Notes: generated from the sequence alone by a model not told the origin. Shown: positions 7,938 through 16,820, counted from the stretch's first letter. The stretch is 64,000 nucleotides of DNA from Streptomyces nitrosporeus (GCF_008704555.1 NZ_CP023702.1:6424001-6488000); one strand, 5' to 3'. Program-made: numbers and translations.

Positions 7938-8801
7938 CTACGGCCGGCGGCGCGGCTTCCCGCCCCGGCCGGTGCTCTTCCCCTTGCCGCCCTGGGACCG
8001 CGCACCGCCCTGGGACCGCGCACCGCCCCGGGAACCCGAACCGCCCTTGCCCGAAGCCGGCCCGGCCTTGCGGGAGGCACCGCCGTCCTTGCGTCCGGAG
8101 CGCTCGGCGGACTTCTGCTGCCGGGCCGCCGGCTTCTGCGGGCCCCGGGTGCTGTTGACGGTGCGCCCGCGCACGATCCCGATGAACTCCTCCACCAGGT
8201 CCGTGGTCCTCTCCTCCGGCCAGGAGAGGGCCACCCGGGACCCGGGGACCCCGGGCCCCTGCCCGTCCTCCGGTCCCGGCTCCCCGGCGGACCCCTCCGC
8301 CGCCCCGGCCAGCGGCCGGTAGGTGAGGTCCTTGCGGTGGTACAGCCGCGCCAGGGACTGCGGTACGACGAGCAGCCCCACCCCCGCCGCCACCAGCTCG
8401 ACCGCGTCGGGTGTCGTGGCGGGCCGCTCGAAGGCGGGCCGGCCGGGCGGCCGTTCCCAGTCGAGGGTGTCGTCGAGCGGATGCAGCACGATCTCCTCGG
8501 CCAGGTCCGCCACCGACAGCTCCTCGGCGGCGGCGGCGACATGGTCCTTGGGGATCACGACCACGGTCGTCTCGGTGTAGAGGGGGATCGCGCTGAGTTC
8601 CGTACGGTCCACCGGCAGCCGCAGGAAGCCCGCGTCGGCCTCGCCGCGCCGCAGCAGACCGGCCGCGTCGGCGGCGGCCACGGCCACCAGGGTCAGCGGG
8701 ACACCGGGCAGCCGCTCGTTCCAGATCCGCACCCACTTGGCGGGGGTCACGCCCGGGACGTAGGCGAGCCGGAACGACGGGGGTACTTCCGAGCCTGTCA
8801 C
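7938..8801 (-). CDS. LysR-type substrate-binding domain protein without HTH, basic C-terminal tail
   Basis: The 287-residue product matches the periplasmic-binding-like effector domain of LysR regulators from its first residues (FRLAYVPGVTPAKWVRIWNERLPGVPLTLV, shown in fragments, through LVVPQSLARLYHRKDL). The N-terminal DNA-binding helix-turn-helix is absent, and no upstream frame supplies it. After about residue 215 comes a disordered, Lys/Arg/Gly/Ser-rich tail with repeats of RGGARSQGG ending KPRRRP. The tail could bind nucleic acid in place of the HTH. It is divergent from the DUF5997 gene, an arrangement common in Streptomyces. Confidence 0.8.
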   Translation of the reverse strand: MTGSEVPPSFRLAYVPGVTPAKWVRIWNERLPGVPLTLVAVAAADAAGLLRRGEADAGFLRLPVDRTELSAIPLYTETTVVVIPKDHVAAAAEELSVADLAEEIVLHPLDDTLDWERPPGRPAFERPATTPDAVELVAAGVGLLVVPQSLARLYHRKDLTYRPLAGAAEGSAGEPGPEDGQGPGVPGSRVALSWPEERTTDLVEEFIGIVRGRTVNSTRGPQKPAARQQKSAERSGRKDGGASRKAGPASGKGGSGSRGGARSQGGARSQGGKGKSTGRGGKPRRRP

Positions 8802-8917
8802 CCCGCAAGGCTACCGGCCCCGGGACCCCGCCCGCGGACCGCGCCCGGCCCCGGAGCAGGGACGCCGCCGTCCCCGGCGTGGTCGAAGGGCCCGCACACG
8901 CTCGTTACCCTTGACCC

Positions 8918-9325
8918 ATGACGTCGCACCAGAGCACCCAGACCATGAAGCCCGCCACCGCGGCGAAGAAACTGGGTGTGTACCTCGAAGCCACCCCCGC
9001 GGAGTTCCAGGAGGGCGTCGTCTCGCGTGCCGAGCTGAACGCCCTGCAGTCCGACCCGCCGGCCTGGCTCCAGGAGCTGCGGCGCAACGGCCCGCACCCC
9101 CGCCCGGTGGTCGCCTCCAAGCTGGGCGTCTCCATCGCCGGCCTGGCCCGCGGCGGCGTCACCGAGCCGCTCACGACCGAGCAGATCGACGCGCTGAAGC
9201 AGGACGGCCCGGAGTGGCTGCAGAAGGAGCGCGCCATCCAGGCCGAGGTCCGCAAGGAGGCCGTACGCATCAAGGAGCGCAACGCGGCCCGTGCCGCGCA
9301 GGCGGACGGGGACGGCCGCTCCTGA
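8918..9325 (+). CDS. DUF5997 family protein
   Basis: This is a 135-residue soluble protein of the actinobacterial DUF5997 family. It has a two-part domain with TAAKKLGVYLEATPAEFQ at the start and RPVVASKLGVSIAGLARGGV in the middle, which look like two related helical repeats, and ends in a charged helix (EVRKEAVRIKERNAARAAQ). The function is unknown. It starts close to the divergent LysR-ligand-domain gene and may be its partner. The ATG lies 7 bases after a TACCCT sequence with no Shine-Dalgarno motif, so the transcript may be leaderless. Confidence 0.85.
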   Translation: MTSHQSTQTMKPATAAKKLGVYLEATPAEFQEGVVSRAELNALQSDPPAWLQELRRNGPHPRPVVASKLGVSIAGLARGGVTEPLTTEQIDALKQDGPEWLQKERAIQAEVRKEAVRIKERNAARAAQADGDGRS

Positions 9326-9359
9326 CGCGCCCGCCCCGGCCGGCCCGCGCGTCGCGGCC

Positions 9360-9387
9360 CCGGGGCGGACTCAGCCGTCCGCCCCGG
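9360..9387. terminator. Hairpin between DUF5997 and the convergent HEAT gene
   Basis: CCGGGGCGGAC and GTCCGCCCCGG form a perfect 11-bp stem. The 6-base loop holds the stop codon of the HEAT-repeat gene, so the hairpin serves the plus-strand DUF5997 transcript while lying over the end of its neighbour. Confidence 0.6.
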
Positions 9388-10792
9388 CCTCCCACTTGCG
9401 CCGCCGCAGGACGTAGTCGCTGAAGAGGTGCCGGCTCCGGTCGAGCAGTTCCCCCACCTCCGCGGCGTGGTGCCGCTCCACCGACGAGGGGCGCCACTGC
9501 TGGACTGTCTGCCCCGCCCGGGTCCGCAGTTCCACGTCCGGGTCCTCCAGCATTCCCACCGCCGCACGCAGCGCCATGATCCCGCCGTGCGCGACGAGCA
9601 GCCGCAGCGCGGCGCTCCGGAGGTGCCGGGGCCGCTCGGAGCCGGTGAGCTCCAGCAGCCGGCCGGCGGGCAGCTCCTTCGCCGACGGCAGCAGGGCCGC
9701 GGCGGTCTCGCCCACGACACCGGGGGCGGGGTCGTCGAGAAGCGGCAGCAGGCGGTCCGCGTCCACGCGGTCCAGCGCCCGCAGTCCTGCCACCGCCCGC
9801 GCACGGACCCCGGCCACCGGGTGCGCGAGCAGCGGCCACAGCAGCCCGGCGTCCGCGCGGTCCCCGCACTCGGCCAGCCCGATGACCGCACCGGGCGGCG
9901 GACCGGGGGCCTCCGGTGCCGCGCACCGCCGCCGGTACCAGGCCACCGGATCACCCCCGTGCTGCCGTACGACGTACCGGGCGCACGCGCGCACCAGGGC
10001 GGACCGGTCGCCGAGGAACGGTTCTGCCCGCTCCGGCCGCCCCGCCCGCCGCAGCGCGGTCACACCGGCCGAGCGGGCGCGCGGGTTGCGCGCGGCCAGC
10101 AGGAGCGGCAGTACCTCCTCGTACGCCTCCTCGTCGCACAGGGCCGTGAGCGCCGCCGTGGCACACAGGTCCTGGACCAGGGTGTCCTCGTCCAGAGCGG
10201 CCGCGCGGGCCAGTTCGGCGGGGCGGAACCGCAGGCCGTCGACGGCCGACCGCCAGGCGAAACGGCGTACGGCGCGGTCGGGGGAGGAGAGGAAGGGCGC
10301 GAGCTGCCCGCCGGACGCCCGGCGCAGGACCTCCCCGAGCACCTCCACGCCGAAGGCGCCCCTGTCCCGGTGGCCGACGCGCAGGACCAGCGGCGCGAGG
10401 CCGGCGGCGGCATCCGCGTCCAGGGCCTCGCGCAGCAGCCGCCGGGCGTGCTCGCGCACGGGCCCGGCCCAGTCGGCGCAGCGGACCACGACCAACGGCA
10501 GCAGACCGGGGTACCGGGCCGCCCGGCACACCGCCTCCTGGCGGATCCGCCCGTCGCGGTGGCAGAGGGCGAGCGCGAGCCGGGGTTCGTCGAGCTCCGC
10601 CGGAGCGGCGGGCAGCGGGCCGGAGAGCCCCCACTCCGGCAGGGACCGCGAGTCGTACCAGGCCACCTGGCGCACCCCCGCGTCCAGGGCGAGCCAGTCA
10701 CCGGGATCGGTGACATCGAGGGTGCCGCGAAGCGGCGCACCTCCCGCGAGCCGCACCGCGGCTCCTGTCCCGCCCCCGGGCTCCCCGCGCAT
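9371..10792 (-). CDS. HEAT-repeat protein
   Basis: The 473-residue soluble product consists of successive helical pairs of about 30-35 residues. Examples are DGRIRQEAVCRAARYPGLLPLVV, DRAVRRFAWRSAVDGL, NPRARSAGVTALRRAGR, HPVAGVRARAVAGLRAL and DPDVELRTRAGQTVQQW, which fit HEAT or PBS-lyase-type repeats. The chosen ATG has GGGAGGGGG upstream; the longer frame adds an Arg-rich nonsense extension. HEAT arrays are protein-binding scaffolds. No enzymatic domain is fused, and no neighbour explains its role. Confidence 0.75.
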   Translation of the reverse strand: MRGEPGGGTGAAVRLAGGAPLRGTLDVTDPGDWLALDAGVRQVAWYDSRSLPEWGLSGPLPAAPAELDEPRLALALCHRDGRIRQEAVCRAARYPGLLPLVVVRCADWAGPVREHARRLLREALDADAAAGLAPLVLRVGHRDRGAFGVEVLGEVLRRASGGQLAPFLSSPDRAVRRFAWRSAVDGLRFRPAELARAAALDEDTLVQDLCATAALTALCDEEAYEEVLPLLLAARNPRARSAGVTALRRAGRPERAEPFLGDRSALVRACARYVVRQHGGDPVAWYRRRCAAPEAPGPPPGAVIGLAECGDRADAGLLWPLLAHPVAGVRARAVAGLRALDRVDADRLLPLLDDPAPGVVGETAAALLPSAKELPAGRLLELTGSERPRHLRSAALRLLVAHGGIMALRAAVGMLEDPDVELRTRAGQTVQQWRPSSVERHHAAEVGELLDRSRHLFSDYVLRRRKWEAGADG

Positions 10793-10945
10793 CCCCGCCC
10801 CCTCCCGGCCCGGCCGCCTTCCGGCCGTACCGGGCGATCGTAGGCCGCGCGGGTGTGCGGAGGAGGCCCCTCCGGCACCGGGGGCAGCCGGCCGGGGCCG
10901 CGCCCGCCCGCGGGGGTCCCGCGCCCGCCGGAACCCCGTACACCT

Positions 10946-10980
10946 TTGCATAAACGTGCATCTCTGCGTATAGTCATGCC
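10946..10980 (+). promoter_or_regulatory. argC promoter with overlapping ARG box
   Basis: TTGCAT (10946-10951), a 17-base spacer and TATAGT (10969-10974) make a good vegetative promoter. The core TATAGTCATGCC over the -10 is matched at the argH promoter (CATAGTTATGCC), and TGCATAAACGTGCAT lies just upstream. These are the A/T-containing dyads expected for an ArgR-binding ARG box. The start of transcription would be near 10981, giving a short leader before argC. Confidence 0.75.
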
Positions 10981-10999
10981 ATCAACGAGGAGGGTTCCG

Positions 11000-12028
11000 A
11001 TGGTGGTACGTGCGGCAGTGGCAGGGGCGAGCGGATACGCCGGCGGTGAGCTGCTGCGCCTGCTCCTCGGACATCCCCAGGTCGAGATCGGCGCCCTCAC
11101 CGCCCACTCCAGCGCCGGCCAGGAGCTGGGCGCGCTCCAGCCGCACCTGCGGCCGCTGGCCGGCCGGGTGCTGGAGCCGACCACCGCCGAGGTGCTGGCG
11201 GGGCACGACGTCGTGTTCCTGGCGCTGCCGCACGGGCAGTCCGCCGCCGTCGCCGAGCAGCTGGGCGAGGAGGTGCTGGTGGTCGACATGGGGGCCGACT
11301 TCCGGCTGAGGGACGCCGCCGACTGGGAGAAGTTCTACGGTTCCCCGCACGCCGGCACCTGGCCCTACGGCCTGCCCGAACTCCCCGGCGCCCGCGACGC
11401 CCTCCGGGGCACCAGGCGGATCGCCGTGCCGGGCTGCTACCCGACCGCCGTGTCGCTCGCCCTCTTCCCGGCGTACGCGGCCGGGCTCGCCGAGGCGGAG
11501 GCCGTCGTCGTCGCCGCGTCCGGCACCTCCGGCGCCGGCAAGGCCGCCAAGCCGCACCTGCTCGGCTCCGAGGTCATGGGGAACATGTCGCCGTACGGCG
11601 TCGGCGGGACCCACCGGCACACGCCCGAGATGGTCCAGAACCTGAGCGCCGTCGCGGGGGAGCCCGTCACCGTGTCGTTCACCCCGACCCTCGCGCCGAT
11701 GCCCCGCGGCATCCTCGCCACGTGCAGCGCGAAGGCGAAGCCGGGCGTCGACGCCGGGGCCCTGCGCGCCGCGTACGGGAAGGCCTACGCCGACGAGCCG
11801 TTCGTCGACCTGCTGCCGGAGGGCCGGTGGCCCTCCACCGCCGCGGTGTACGGCTCCAACGCGGTCCAGATCCAGGTCGCCCACGACGAGGCGGCCGGCC
11901 GGATCATCGTGATCGGCGCCATCGACAACCTGGCCAAGGGCACGGCGTCCGGCGCCCTGCAGAGCATGAACATCGCCCTCGGACTCGCCGAGGAGACGGG
12001 CCTTTCCACCGTCGGGGTCGCACCGTGA
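11000..12028 (+). CDS. argC: N-acetyl-gamma-glutamyl-phosphate reductase
   Basis: ArgC reduces N-acetylglutamyl phosphate to the semialdehyde with NADPH, the third step of arginine synthesis. The 342-residue product shows the Rossmann start VVRAAVAGASGYAGGELLRLL, the catalytic Cys146 in PGCYPTA and a typical HRHTPEM segment. GAGGAGGG precedes the chosen ATG; an in-frame ATG 24 bases upstream lies inside the -10 region of the predicted promoter and is unlikely. It is the first gene of argCJBDR and sits directly behind the ARG-box promoter. Confidence 0.97.
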   Translation: MVVRAAVAGASGYAGGELLRLLLGHPQVEIGALTAHSSAGQELGALQPHLRPLAGRVLEPTTAEVLAGHDVVFLALPHGQSAAVAEQLGEEVLVVDMGADFRLRDAADWEKFYGSPHAGTWPYGLPELPGARDALRGTRRIAVPGCYPTAVSLALFPAYAAGLAEAEAVVVAASGTSGAGKAAKPHLLGSEVMGNMSPYGVGGTHRHTPEMVQNLSAVAGEPVTVSFTPTLAPMPRGILATCSAKAKPGVDAGALRAAYGKAYADEPFVDLLPEGRWPSTAAVYGSNAVQIQVAHDEAAGRIIVIGAIDNLAKGTASGALQSMNIALGLAEETGLSTVGVAP

Positions 12029-12075
12029 GCGACGCAGGGGCGCGGCACGGAAGCGGAAGCCAACGAGGAGATGCA

Positions 12076-13230
12076 GTGAGCGTCACGGCAGCGAAAGGAT
12101 TCACGGCGGCGGGCATCGCCGCCGGGATCAAGGAGAACGGGAACCCGGACCTGGCCCTGGTGGTCAACAACGGGCCCCGGCGCGCCGCGGCCGGCGTCTT
12201 CACCTCCAACCGCGTGAAGGCCGCGCCCGTCCTCTGGTCGCAGCAGGTCCTCAAGGGCGGCGAGGTCACCGCCGTCGTCCTCAACTCCGGTGGCGCCAAC
12301 GCCTGTACCGGCCCGCTGGGCTTCCAGGACACCCACGCCACCGCCGAGAAGGCCGCCGAGGTGCTGCCCGGCCACAGCGCCGGTGAGATCGCCATCGCCT
12401 CCACCGGGCTGATCGGCATCAGGCTCCCGATGGACAAGCTGCTGCCCGGGATCGAGCAGGCCGCCGCGGCGCTCAGCGAGCACGGCGGCGAGAAGGCCGC
12501 CATCGCCATCAAGACCACCGACACCGTCCACAAGACGGCCGTCGCCGGCGGCGAGGGCTGGAGCGTCGGCGGGATGGCCAAGGGCGCCGGCATGCTCGCC
12601 CCCGGTCTCGCCACCATGCTCGTCGTGCTGACCACCGACGCCGACGCCGACTCCGCCATGCTGGACACCGCGCTGCGCGAGGCGACCCGCACCACCTTCG
12701 ACCGGGTCGACTCCGACGGCTGCATGTCCACCAACGACACGGTGCTGCTGCTCGCCTCCGGCGCGTCAGGGATCACCCCCGCGAAGGACGAGTTCGGGCA
12801 GGCCGTGCAGAGCGTCTGCGCCGACCTCGCCCGGCAGCTGATCGGCGACGCCGAAGGCGCCTCCAAGGACATCCGGATCGAGGTGATCAACGCCGCCGAC
12901 GAGGACGACGCCGTCGAGGTGGGCCGCAGCATCGCCCGCAACAACCTGCTCAAGTGCGCGATCCACGGCGAGGACCCCAACTGGGGCCGCGTCCTGTCCG
13001 CCATCGGCACCACGGCGGCCGCCTTCGACCCGGACCGGCTGAACGTCGCCATCAACGGCGTCTGGGTCTGCAAGGACGGCAGCGTCGGCGAGGACCGCGA
13101 CCTGGTCGACATGCGCTACCGGGAGGTCCGGATCACCGCGGACCTCGCCGCCGGCGGCGAGTCCGCCGTCATCTGGGCCAACGACCTGACCGCCGAGTAC
13201 GTCCACGAGAACAGCGCGTACAGCTCATGA
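12076..13230 (+). CDS. argJ: Bifunctional glutamate N-acetyltransferase / amino-acid acetyltransferase
   Basis: ArgJ transfers acetyl from N-acetylornithine to glutamate, recycling the acetyl group, and may also use acetyl-CoA. The 384-residue precursor contains the self-cleavage motif KGAGMLAPGLATML, in which Thr180 becomes the N-terminal nucleophile of the beta chain. The GTG start follows CGAGGAG. A GTG overlapping the argC stop at 12025 would add 17 residues absent from typical ArgJ. It lies 47 bases after argC in the same operon. Confidence 0.96.
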   Translation: MSVTAAKGFTAAGIAAGIKENGNPDLALVVNNGPRRAAAGVFTSNRVKAAPVLWSQQVLKGGEVTAVVLNSGGANACTGPLGFQDTHATAEKAAEVLPGHSAGEIAIASTGLIGIRLPMDKLLPGIEQAAAALSEHGGEKAAIAIKTTDTVHKTAVAGGEGWSVGGMAKGAGMLAPGLATMLVVLTTDADADSAMLDTALREATRTTFDRVDSDGCMSTNDTVLLLASGASGITPAKDEFGQAVQSVCADLARQLIGDAEGASKDIRIEVINAADEDDAVEVGRSIARNNLLKCAIHGEDPNWGRVLSAIGTTAAAFDPDRLNVAINGVWVCKDGSVGEDRDLVDMRYREVRITADLAAGGESAVIWANDLTAEYVHENSAYSS

Positions 13231-14171
13231 GCGCCGCGAGGAAGCACACCGCGCTGCCGAAGGCCCAGATCCTCATCGAGGCCCTGCCCTGGCTGACCCG
13301 GCACAACGGCAAGACCGTCGTCATCAAGTTCGGCGGCAACGCCATGATCGACGAGGAGCTGAAGGCCGCCTTCGCCCAGGACGTCGTCTTCCTGCGGCAC
13401 GCCGGGCTCAAGCCGGTCGTCGTGCACGGCGGCGGCCCGCAGATCAGTGCCCAGCTCGACAAACAGGGCCTGGTCAGCGAGTTCAAGGCGGGGCTGCGCG
13501 TCACCACGCCCGAGGCGATGGACGTCGTACGGATGGTGCTGGCCGGGCAGGTCCAGCGCGAGCTGGTCGGCCTGCTCAACCAGCACGGGCCGCTCGCCGT
13601 CGGTATGACCGGCGAGGACGCCCACACCATCACCGCCGTCCAGCACCGGCCCGTGATCGACGGCGAGGCCGTGGACATCGGACGCGTCGGCGAGATCACC
13701 GACATCGATACCGGGGCCATCCAGGCGCTGCTGGACGACGGCCGGATCCCGGTCGTCTCCTCCATCGCCCGCTCCGCCGAGGACAACCACGTCTACAACG
13801 TCAACGCCGACACCGCGGCCGCCGCGCTCGCCGCCGCGCTCGGGGCCGAGACCCTGATGGTCCTCACCGACGTCGAGGGCCTCTACGAGGACTGGCCCCA
13901 CAGCGACGACGTGATCAGCCGGCTCACCGCCACCGAGCTGGAGAAGCTGCTGCCCGACCTGTCCAGCGGCATGGTCCCCAAGATGCAGGGCTGCCTGCAC
14001 GCCGTACGCAACGGGGTGGAGACCGCCCGCGTCATCGACGGCCGGGTCCACCACTCGATCCTGCTGGAGATCTTCACCGACGAGGGCGTCGGCACGATGG
14101 TCGTCCCCGACGGCCCGCGGCAGGAGCGGTCCGCCCACCACGCACACCACACACAGCAGGGGGAGTCATGA
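13227..14171 (+). CDS. argB: Acetylglutamate kinase
   Basis: ArgB phosphorylates N-acetylglutamate, the second and usually feedback-regulated step. The 314-residue amino-acid-kinase fold shows VVIKFGGNAM (residues 32-40), the nucleotide/substrate loop VVVHGGGPQ (64-72), NVNADTAAAALA and GMVPKMQGC. An N-terminal helix ahead of the core (QILIEALPWL) resembles that of arginine-sensitive hexameric enzymes, so feedback inhibition by arginine is plausible. The ATG overlaps the argJ stop as ATGA. Confidence 0.97.
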   Translation: MSAARKHTALPKAQILIEALPWLTRHNGKTVVIKFGGNAMIDEELKAAFAQDVVFLRHAGLKPVVVHGGGPQISAQLDKQGLVSEFKAGLRVTTPEAMDVVRMVLAGQVQRELVGLLNQHGPLAVGMTGEDAHTITAVQHRPVIDGEAVDIGRVGEITDIDTGAIQALLDDGRIPVVSSIARSAEDNHVYNVNADTAAAALAAALGAETLMVLTDVEGLYEDWPHSDDVISRLTATELEKLLPDLSSGMVPKMQGCLHAVRNGVETARVIDGRVHHSILLEIFTDEGVGTMVVPDGPRQERSAHHAHHTQQGES

Positions 14172-15364
14172 GCAACGAGGAGACCGCCCGGCGGTGGCGG
14201 GACGCCCTGATGGACAACTACGGCACCCCGCGGCTGGCCCTGGCCCGCGGCGCCGGAGCGAAGGTGTGGGACGCCGACGGCACCGAGTACCTCGACTTCG
14301 TCGGCGGTATCGCGGTCAACGCCCTCGGCCACGCCCACCCGGCCGTCGTCAAGGCCGTCTCCACGCAGATCGCCTCCCTCGGCCACGTCTCCAACCTGTT
14401 CGCCGCGGAGCCGCCCGTCGCGCTCGCCGAACGGCTGCTCCAGCTGTCCGGCCGCACCGGACGGGTCTTCTTCTCCAACTCCGGGGCCGAGGCCAACGAG
14501 GCAGCCTTCAAGATCGGCCGGCTCACCGGACGCACCCGCATGGTCGCCACCGACGGCGGTTTCCACGGCCGGACCATGGGCGCCCTCGCCCTGACCGGCC
14601 AGCCGGCGAAGCGCGACCCCTTCCTGCCGCTGCCCGGCGACGTCACCCATGTGCCGTACGGGGACACCGAGGCGCTCCGGGCCGCCGTGACCACCGACAC
14701 CGCGCTGCTGGTCATCGAGCCCATGCAGGGCGAGAACGGCGTGGTCGTCCCGCCCGGGGGCTACCTGGAGGCGGCCCGGGAGATCACCCGGGCCACCGGC
14801 ACCCTGCTCGTCCTGGACGAGGTGCAGACCGGTATCGGCCGTACGGGCCACTGGTTCGAGCACCAGGCCCACCAGGGTGTCGAGCCGGACGTGATGACCC
14901 TGGCCAAGGGGCTGGGCGGCGGACTGCCGATCGGCGCGACCATCGCGTTCGGCGCGGCGGCGGACCTGCTGAAGCCCGGCCAGCACGGCACCACGTTCGG
15001 CGGGAACCCGGTCGCCTGCGCCGCCGGCCTCGCCGTCCTGGACACCCTGGCCGCCGACGGGGCCCTGGACCGCGTCAAGCGGCTCGGTGAGAAGATCAGG
15101 GAGGGCGTCGAGGGACTGGGCCACCCCCTGGTCGACCACGTCCGCGGCTCCGGGCTGCTGCTGGGTATCGTGCTCACCGGGCCCCTCGCACCGCAGGTGC
15201 AGCGGGCGGCCCAGGAAGCCGGCCTCCTGGTGAACGCGCCCGCACCCGACGTCGTACGGCTCATGCCGCCGCTGATCATCGGCGACGCGGAGGCGGACAC
15301 GTTCCTGCGGATCCTGCCGGCGGCCCTCGACGCGGCCCAGGGGGACGGACGCCCCGGCCAGTGA
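14168..15364 (+). CDS. argD: Acetylornithine aminotransferase
   Basis: ArgD is a PLP enzyme converting N-acetylglutamate semialdehyde to N-acetylornithine. The 398-residue class III aminotransferase has FFSNSGAEANE (101-111), the glycine-rich GGFHGRTMGAL, LLVLDEVQTGIGRTG (213-227) and the PLP lysine Lys247 in LAKGLGGGLPIG. It overlaps argB by ATGA, so translation is coupled. It is followed 25 bases later by argR. Confidence 0.97.
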   Translation: MSNEETARRWRDALMDNYGTPRLALARGAGAKVWDADGTEYLDFVGGIAVNALGHAHPAVVKAVSTQIASLGHVSNLFAAEPPVALAERLLQLSGRTGRVFFSNSGAEANEAAFKIGRLTGRTRMVATDGGFHGRTMGALALTGQPAKRDPFLPLPGDVTHVPYGDTEALRAAVTTDTALLVIEPMQGENGVVVPPGGYLEAAREITRATGTLLVLDEVQTGIGRTGHWFEHQAHQGVEPDVMTLAKGLGGGLPIGATIAFGAAADLLKPGQHGTTFGGNPVACAAGLAVLDTLAADGALDRVKRLGEKIREGVEGLGHPLVDHVRGSGLLLGIVLTGPLAPQVQRAAQEAGLLVNAPAPDVVRLMPPLIIGDAEADTFLRILPAALDAAQGDGRPGQ

Positions 15365-15389
15365 CCACCCGGAGAATGAGGCGACGACG

Positions 15390-15926
15390 ATGACCGATGC
15401 GCACGACACCGAGCACGGCGGGCCGTCGGTGCCGCAGACCCGCACGGCGCGCCACCGCAGGATCGTGGACATCCTGAACCGCCAACCGGTGCGCTCGCAG
15501 AGCCAGTTGGCGCGACTGCTGTCCGACGACGGGCTGAGCGTCACCCAGGCCACGCTCTCGCGCGACCTGGACGAGCTCGGCGCGGTGAAGATCCGCAACA
15601 CCGGTGGTGAGCTGATCTACGCGGTACCGAGCGAGGGCGGCTTCCGTACCCCGCAGGCTCCGCTCGGCGAGTCGGCGAAGGAGGAGCGGATGCGTCGCCT
15701 CTCCGCGGAACTGCTCATCTCCGCGGAGGCGTCCGCCAACCTGGTGGTGCTGCGCACACCGCCCGGCGCCGCCCAGTTCCTCGCCTCGGCCATCGACCAG
15801 GCCGAGCTGAGCGCGATCCTCGGGACGATCGCCGGGGACGACACCCTGATGCTGATCAGCCGTGACCCGAACGGCGGCCAGGCGCTGGCCGACCACCTGC
15901 TGCGGCTGGCGCAGAACGACCGCTGA
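15390..15926 (+). CDS. argR: Arginine repressor
   Basis: The 178-residue product has an N-terminal winged helix (RHRRIVDILNRQPVRSQSQLARLL, shown in fragments, then LSVTQATLSRDLDELGAVKI) and a C-terminal oligomerisation/arginine-binding domain with TPPGAAQFLASAIDQ and the GTIAGDDTLMLI segment containing the arginine-contacting acidic residues. ArgR hexamers repress arg genes with arginine as corepressor. It ends the argCJBDR operon and is therefore probably autoregulated through the argC promoter. Its likely targets here are the two boxes at 10946 and 16786. Confidence 0.96.
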   Translation: MTDAHDTEHGGPSVPQTRTARHRRIVDILNRQPVRSQSQLARLLSDDGLSVTQATLSRDLDELGAVKIRNTGGELIYAVPSEGGFRTPQAPLGESAKEERMRRLSAELLISAEASANLVVLRTPPGAAQFLASAIDQAELSAILGTIAGDDTLMLISRDPNGGQALADHLLRLAQNDR

Positions 15927-15944
15927 CAGGACGGCGGAGCCCGG

Positions 15945-15978
15945 ACCGCGGCCGGACCGGGGACGGTCCGGCCGCGGT
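15945..15978 (+). terminator. Terminator of the argCJBDR operon
   Basis: ACCGCGGCCGGACC and GGTCCGGCCGCGGT form a perfect 14-bp stem with a 6-base loop, 19 bases after the argR stop. Confidence 0.8.
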
Positions 15979-16047
15979 GTGCGGGGCGGCCCCGCGGCGC
16001 CCCGCACCGGCCTCCCGGGGCGCCCCCAGGAGTGCCCCCGGGGCGGC

Positions 16048-16647
16048 TCAGTCGGCCCGGAGGGCCGGCATCCCGGGCAGTGGCAGCGGGAGTCCGGGCA
16101 GCCCGTCGATGCTCGTGGGGACGTCCGGCTTCTTCTCGAAGTAGGCGCTCAGGCTCCCGTCGTCCTCGCGCCGGAACCGGTCGGCGTGCAGCGAGCGGTC
16201 CTCGTCGTACGTCATGAACGGCACGGCGTACCCGCAGGTGTCCCTGATCAGTCCGGCGGTCACCACGATGACCGCCCGCAGCCCGTGCGGAACGGGGTCC
16301 ACCCCCGGGAAGCGGCCGAGCAGCGCGGGGAAGCGCGGATCGTCACGGAAGACCGGCTCGCCCCGGCCGTGCACCCGGACGATGTTCGGCGGCCCCTGGA
16401 AGGCGCACCACATCAGCGTGATGCGGCCGTTCTCCCGCAGATGGGCGATGGTCTCGGCGTTGCTGCCGGCGAAGTCGAGGTAGGCCACAGTCCGTTCGTC
16501 CAGCACCGCGAACGAACCGCGGACACCCTTGGGGGAGAGGTTGACCGTGCCGTCGCCGTCCAGCGGCGCCGTCGCGGTGAAGAACAGCGGCTGCTCCTCG
16601 ATGAAGGTCCGGAGCCGGCCGTCGATGCGTTCGTATGTCTTTCCCAT
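16048..16647 (-). CDS. Pyridoxamine 5'-phosphate oxidase family protein
   Basis: The 199-residue product has the split-barrel flavin-binding pattern of the PNPOx-like family: FFTATAPLDGDGTVNLSPKG at the start, RTVAYLDFAGSNAETIAHLRENGRITLMWC in fragments, then IVRVHGRGEPV. Members bind FMN or F420 and act as oxidoreductases or haem/flavin-binding stress proteins. It is monocistronic and sits antiparallel between argR and argH with no obvious pathway link. The ATG (MGKTYERIDG) is preferred over an upstream frame whose first 26 codons look non-coding. Confidence 0.85.
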   Translation of the reverse strand: MGKTYERIDGRLRTFIEEQPLFFTATAPLDGDGTVNLSPKGVRGSFAVLDERTVAYLDFAGSNAETIAHLRENGRITLMWCAFQGPPNIVRVHGRGEPVFRDDPRFPALLGRFPGVDPVPHGLRAVIVVTAGLIRDTCGYAVPFMTYDEDRSLHADRFRREDDGSLSAYFEKKPDVPTSIDGLPGLPLPLPGMPALRAD

Positions 16648-16785
16648 GGACGCATTCTTGTGCGGATCGCGCGGGGCGACCCGGTATTTACGAGGGCGGG
16701 TGCGGACGGACGCGGGCGGGCACAAGCGGGCGCGGACGAACCCGGGCGGGCGCGGGCCGGGGAGCGTGCGGTCTCATCGGCGTCT

Positions 16786-16820
16786 TTGACAATCCATACG
16801 GACCACTGCATAGTTATGCC
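16786..16820 (+). promoter_or_regulatory. argH promoter with overlapping ARG box
   Basis: TTGACA (16786-16791), a 17-base spacer and CATAGT (16809-16814) form a near-consensus promoter. The -10 region reads CATAGTTATGCC, matching TATAGTCATGCC at the argC promoter in the same position. GCATAGTTATGC is itself nearly palindromic. ArgR control of argH is therefore likely. Confidence 0.75.
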
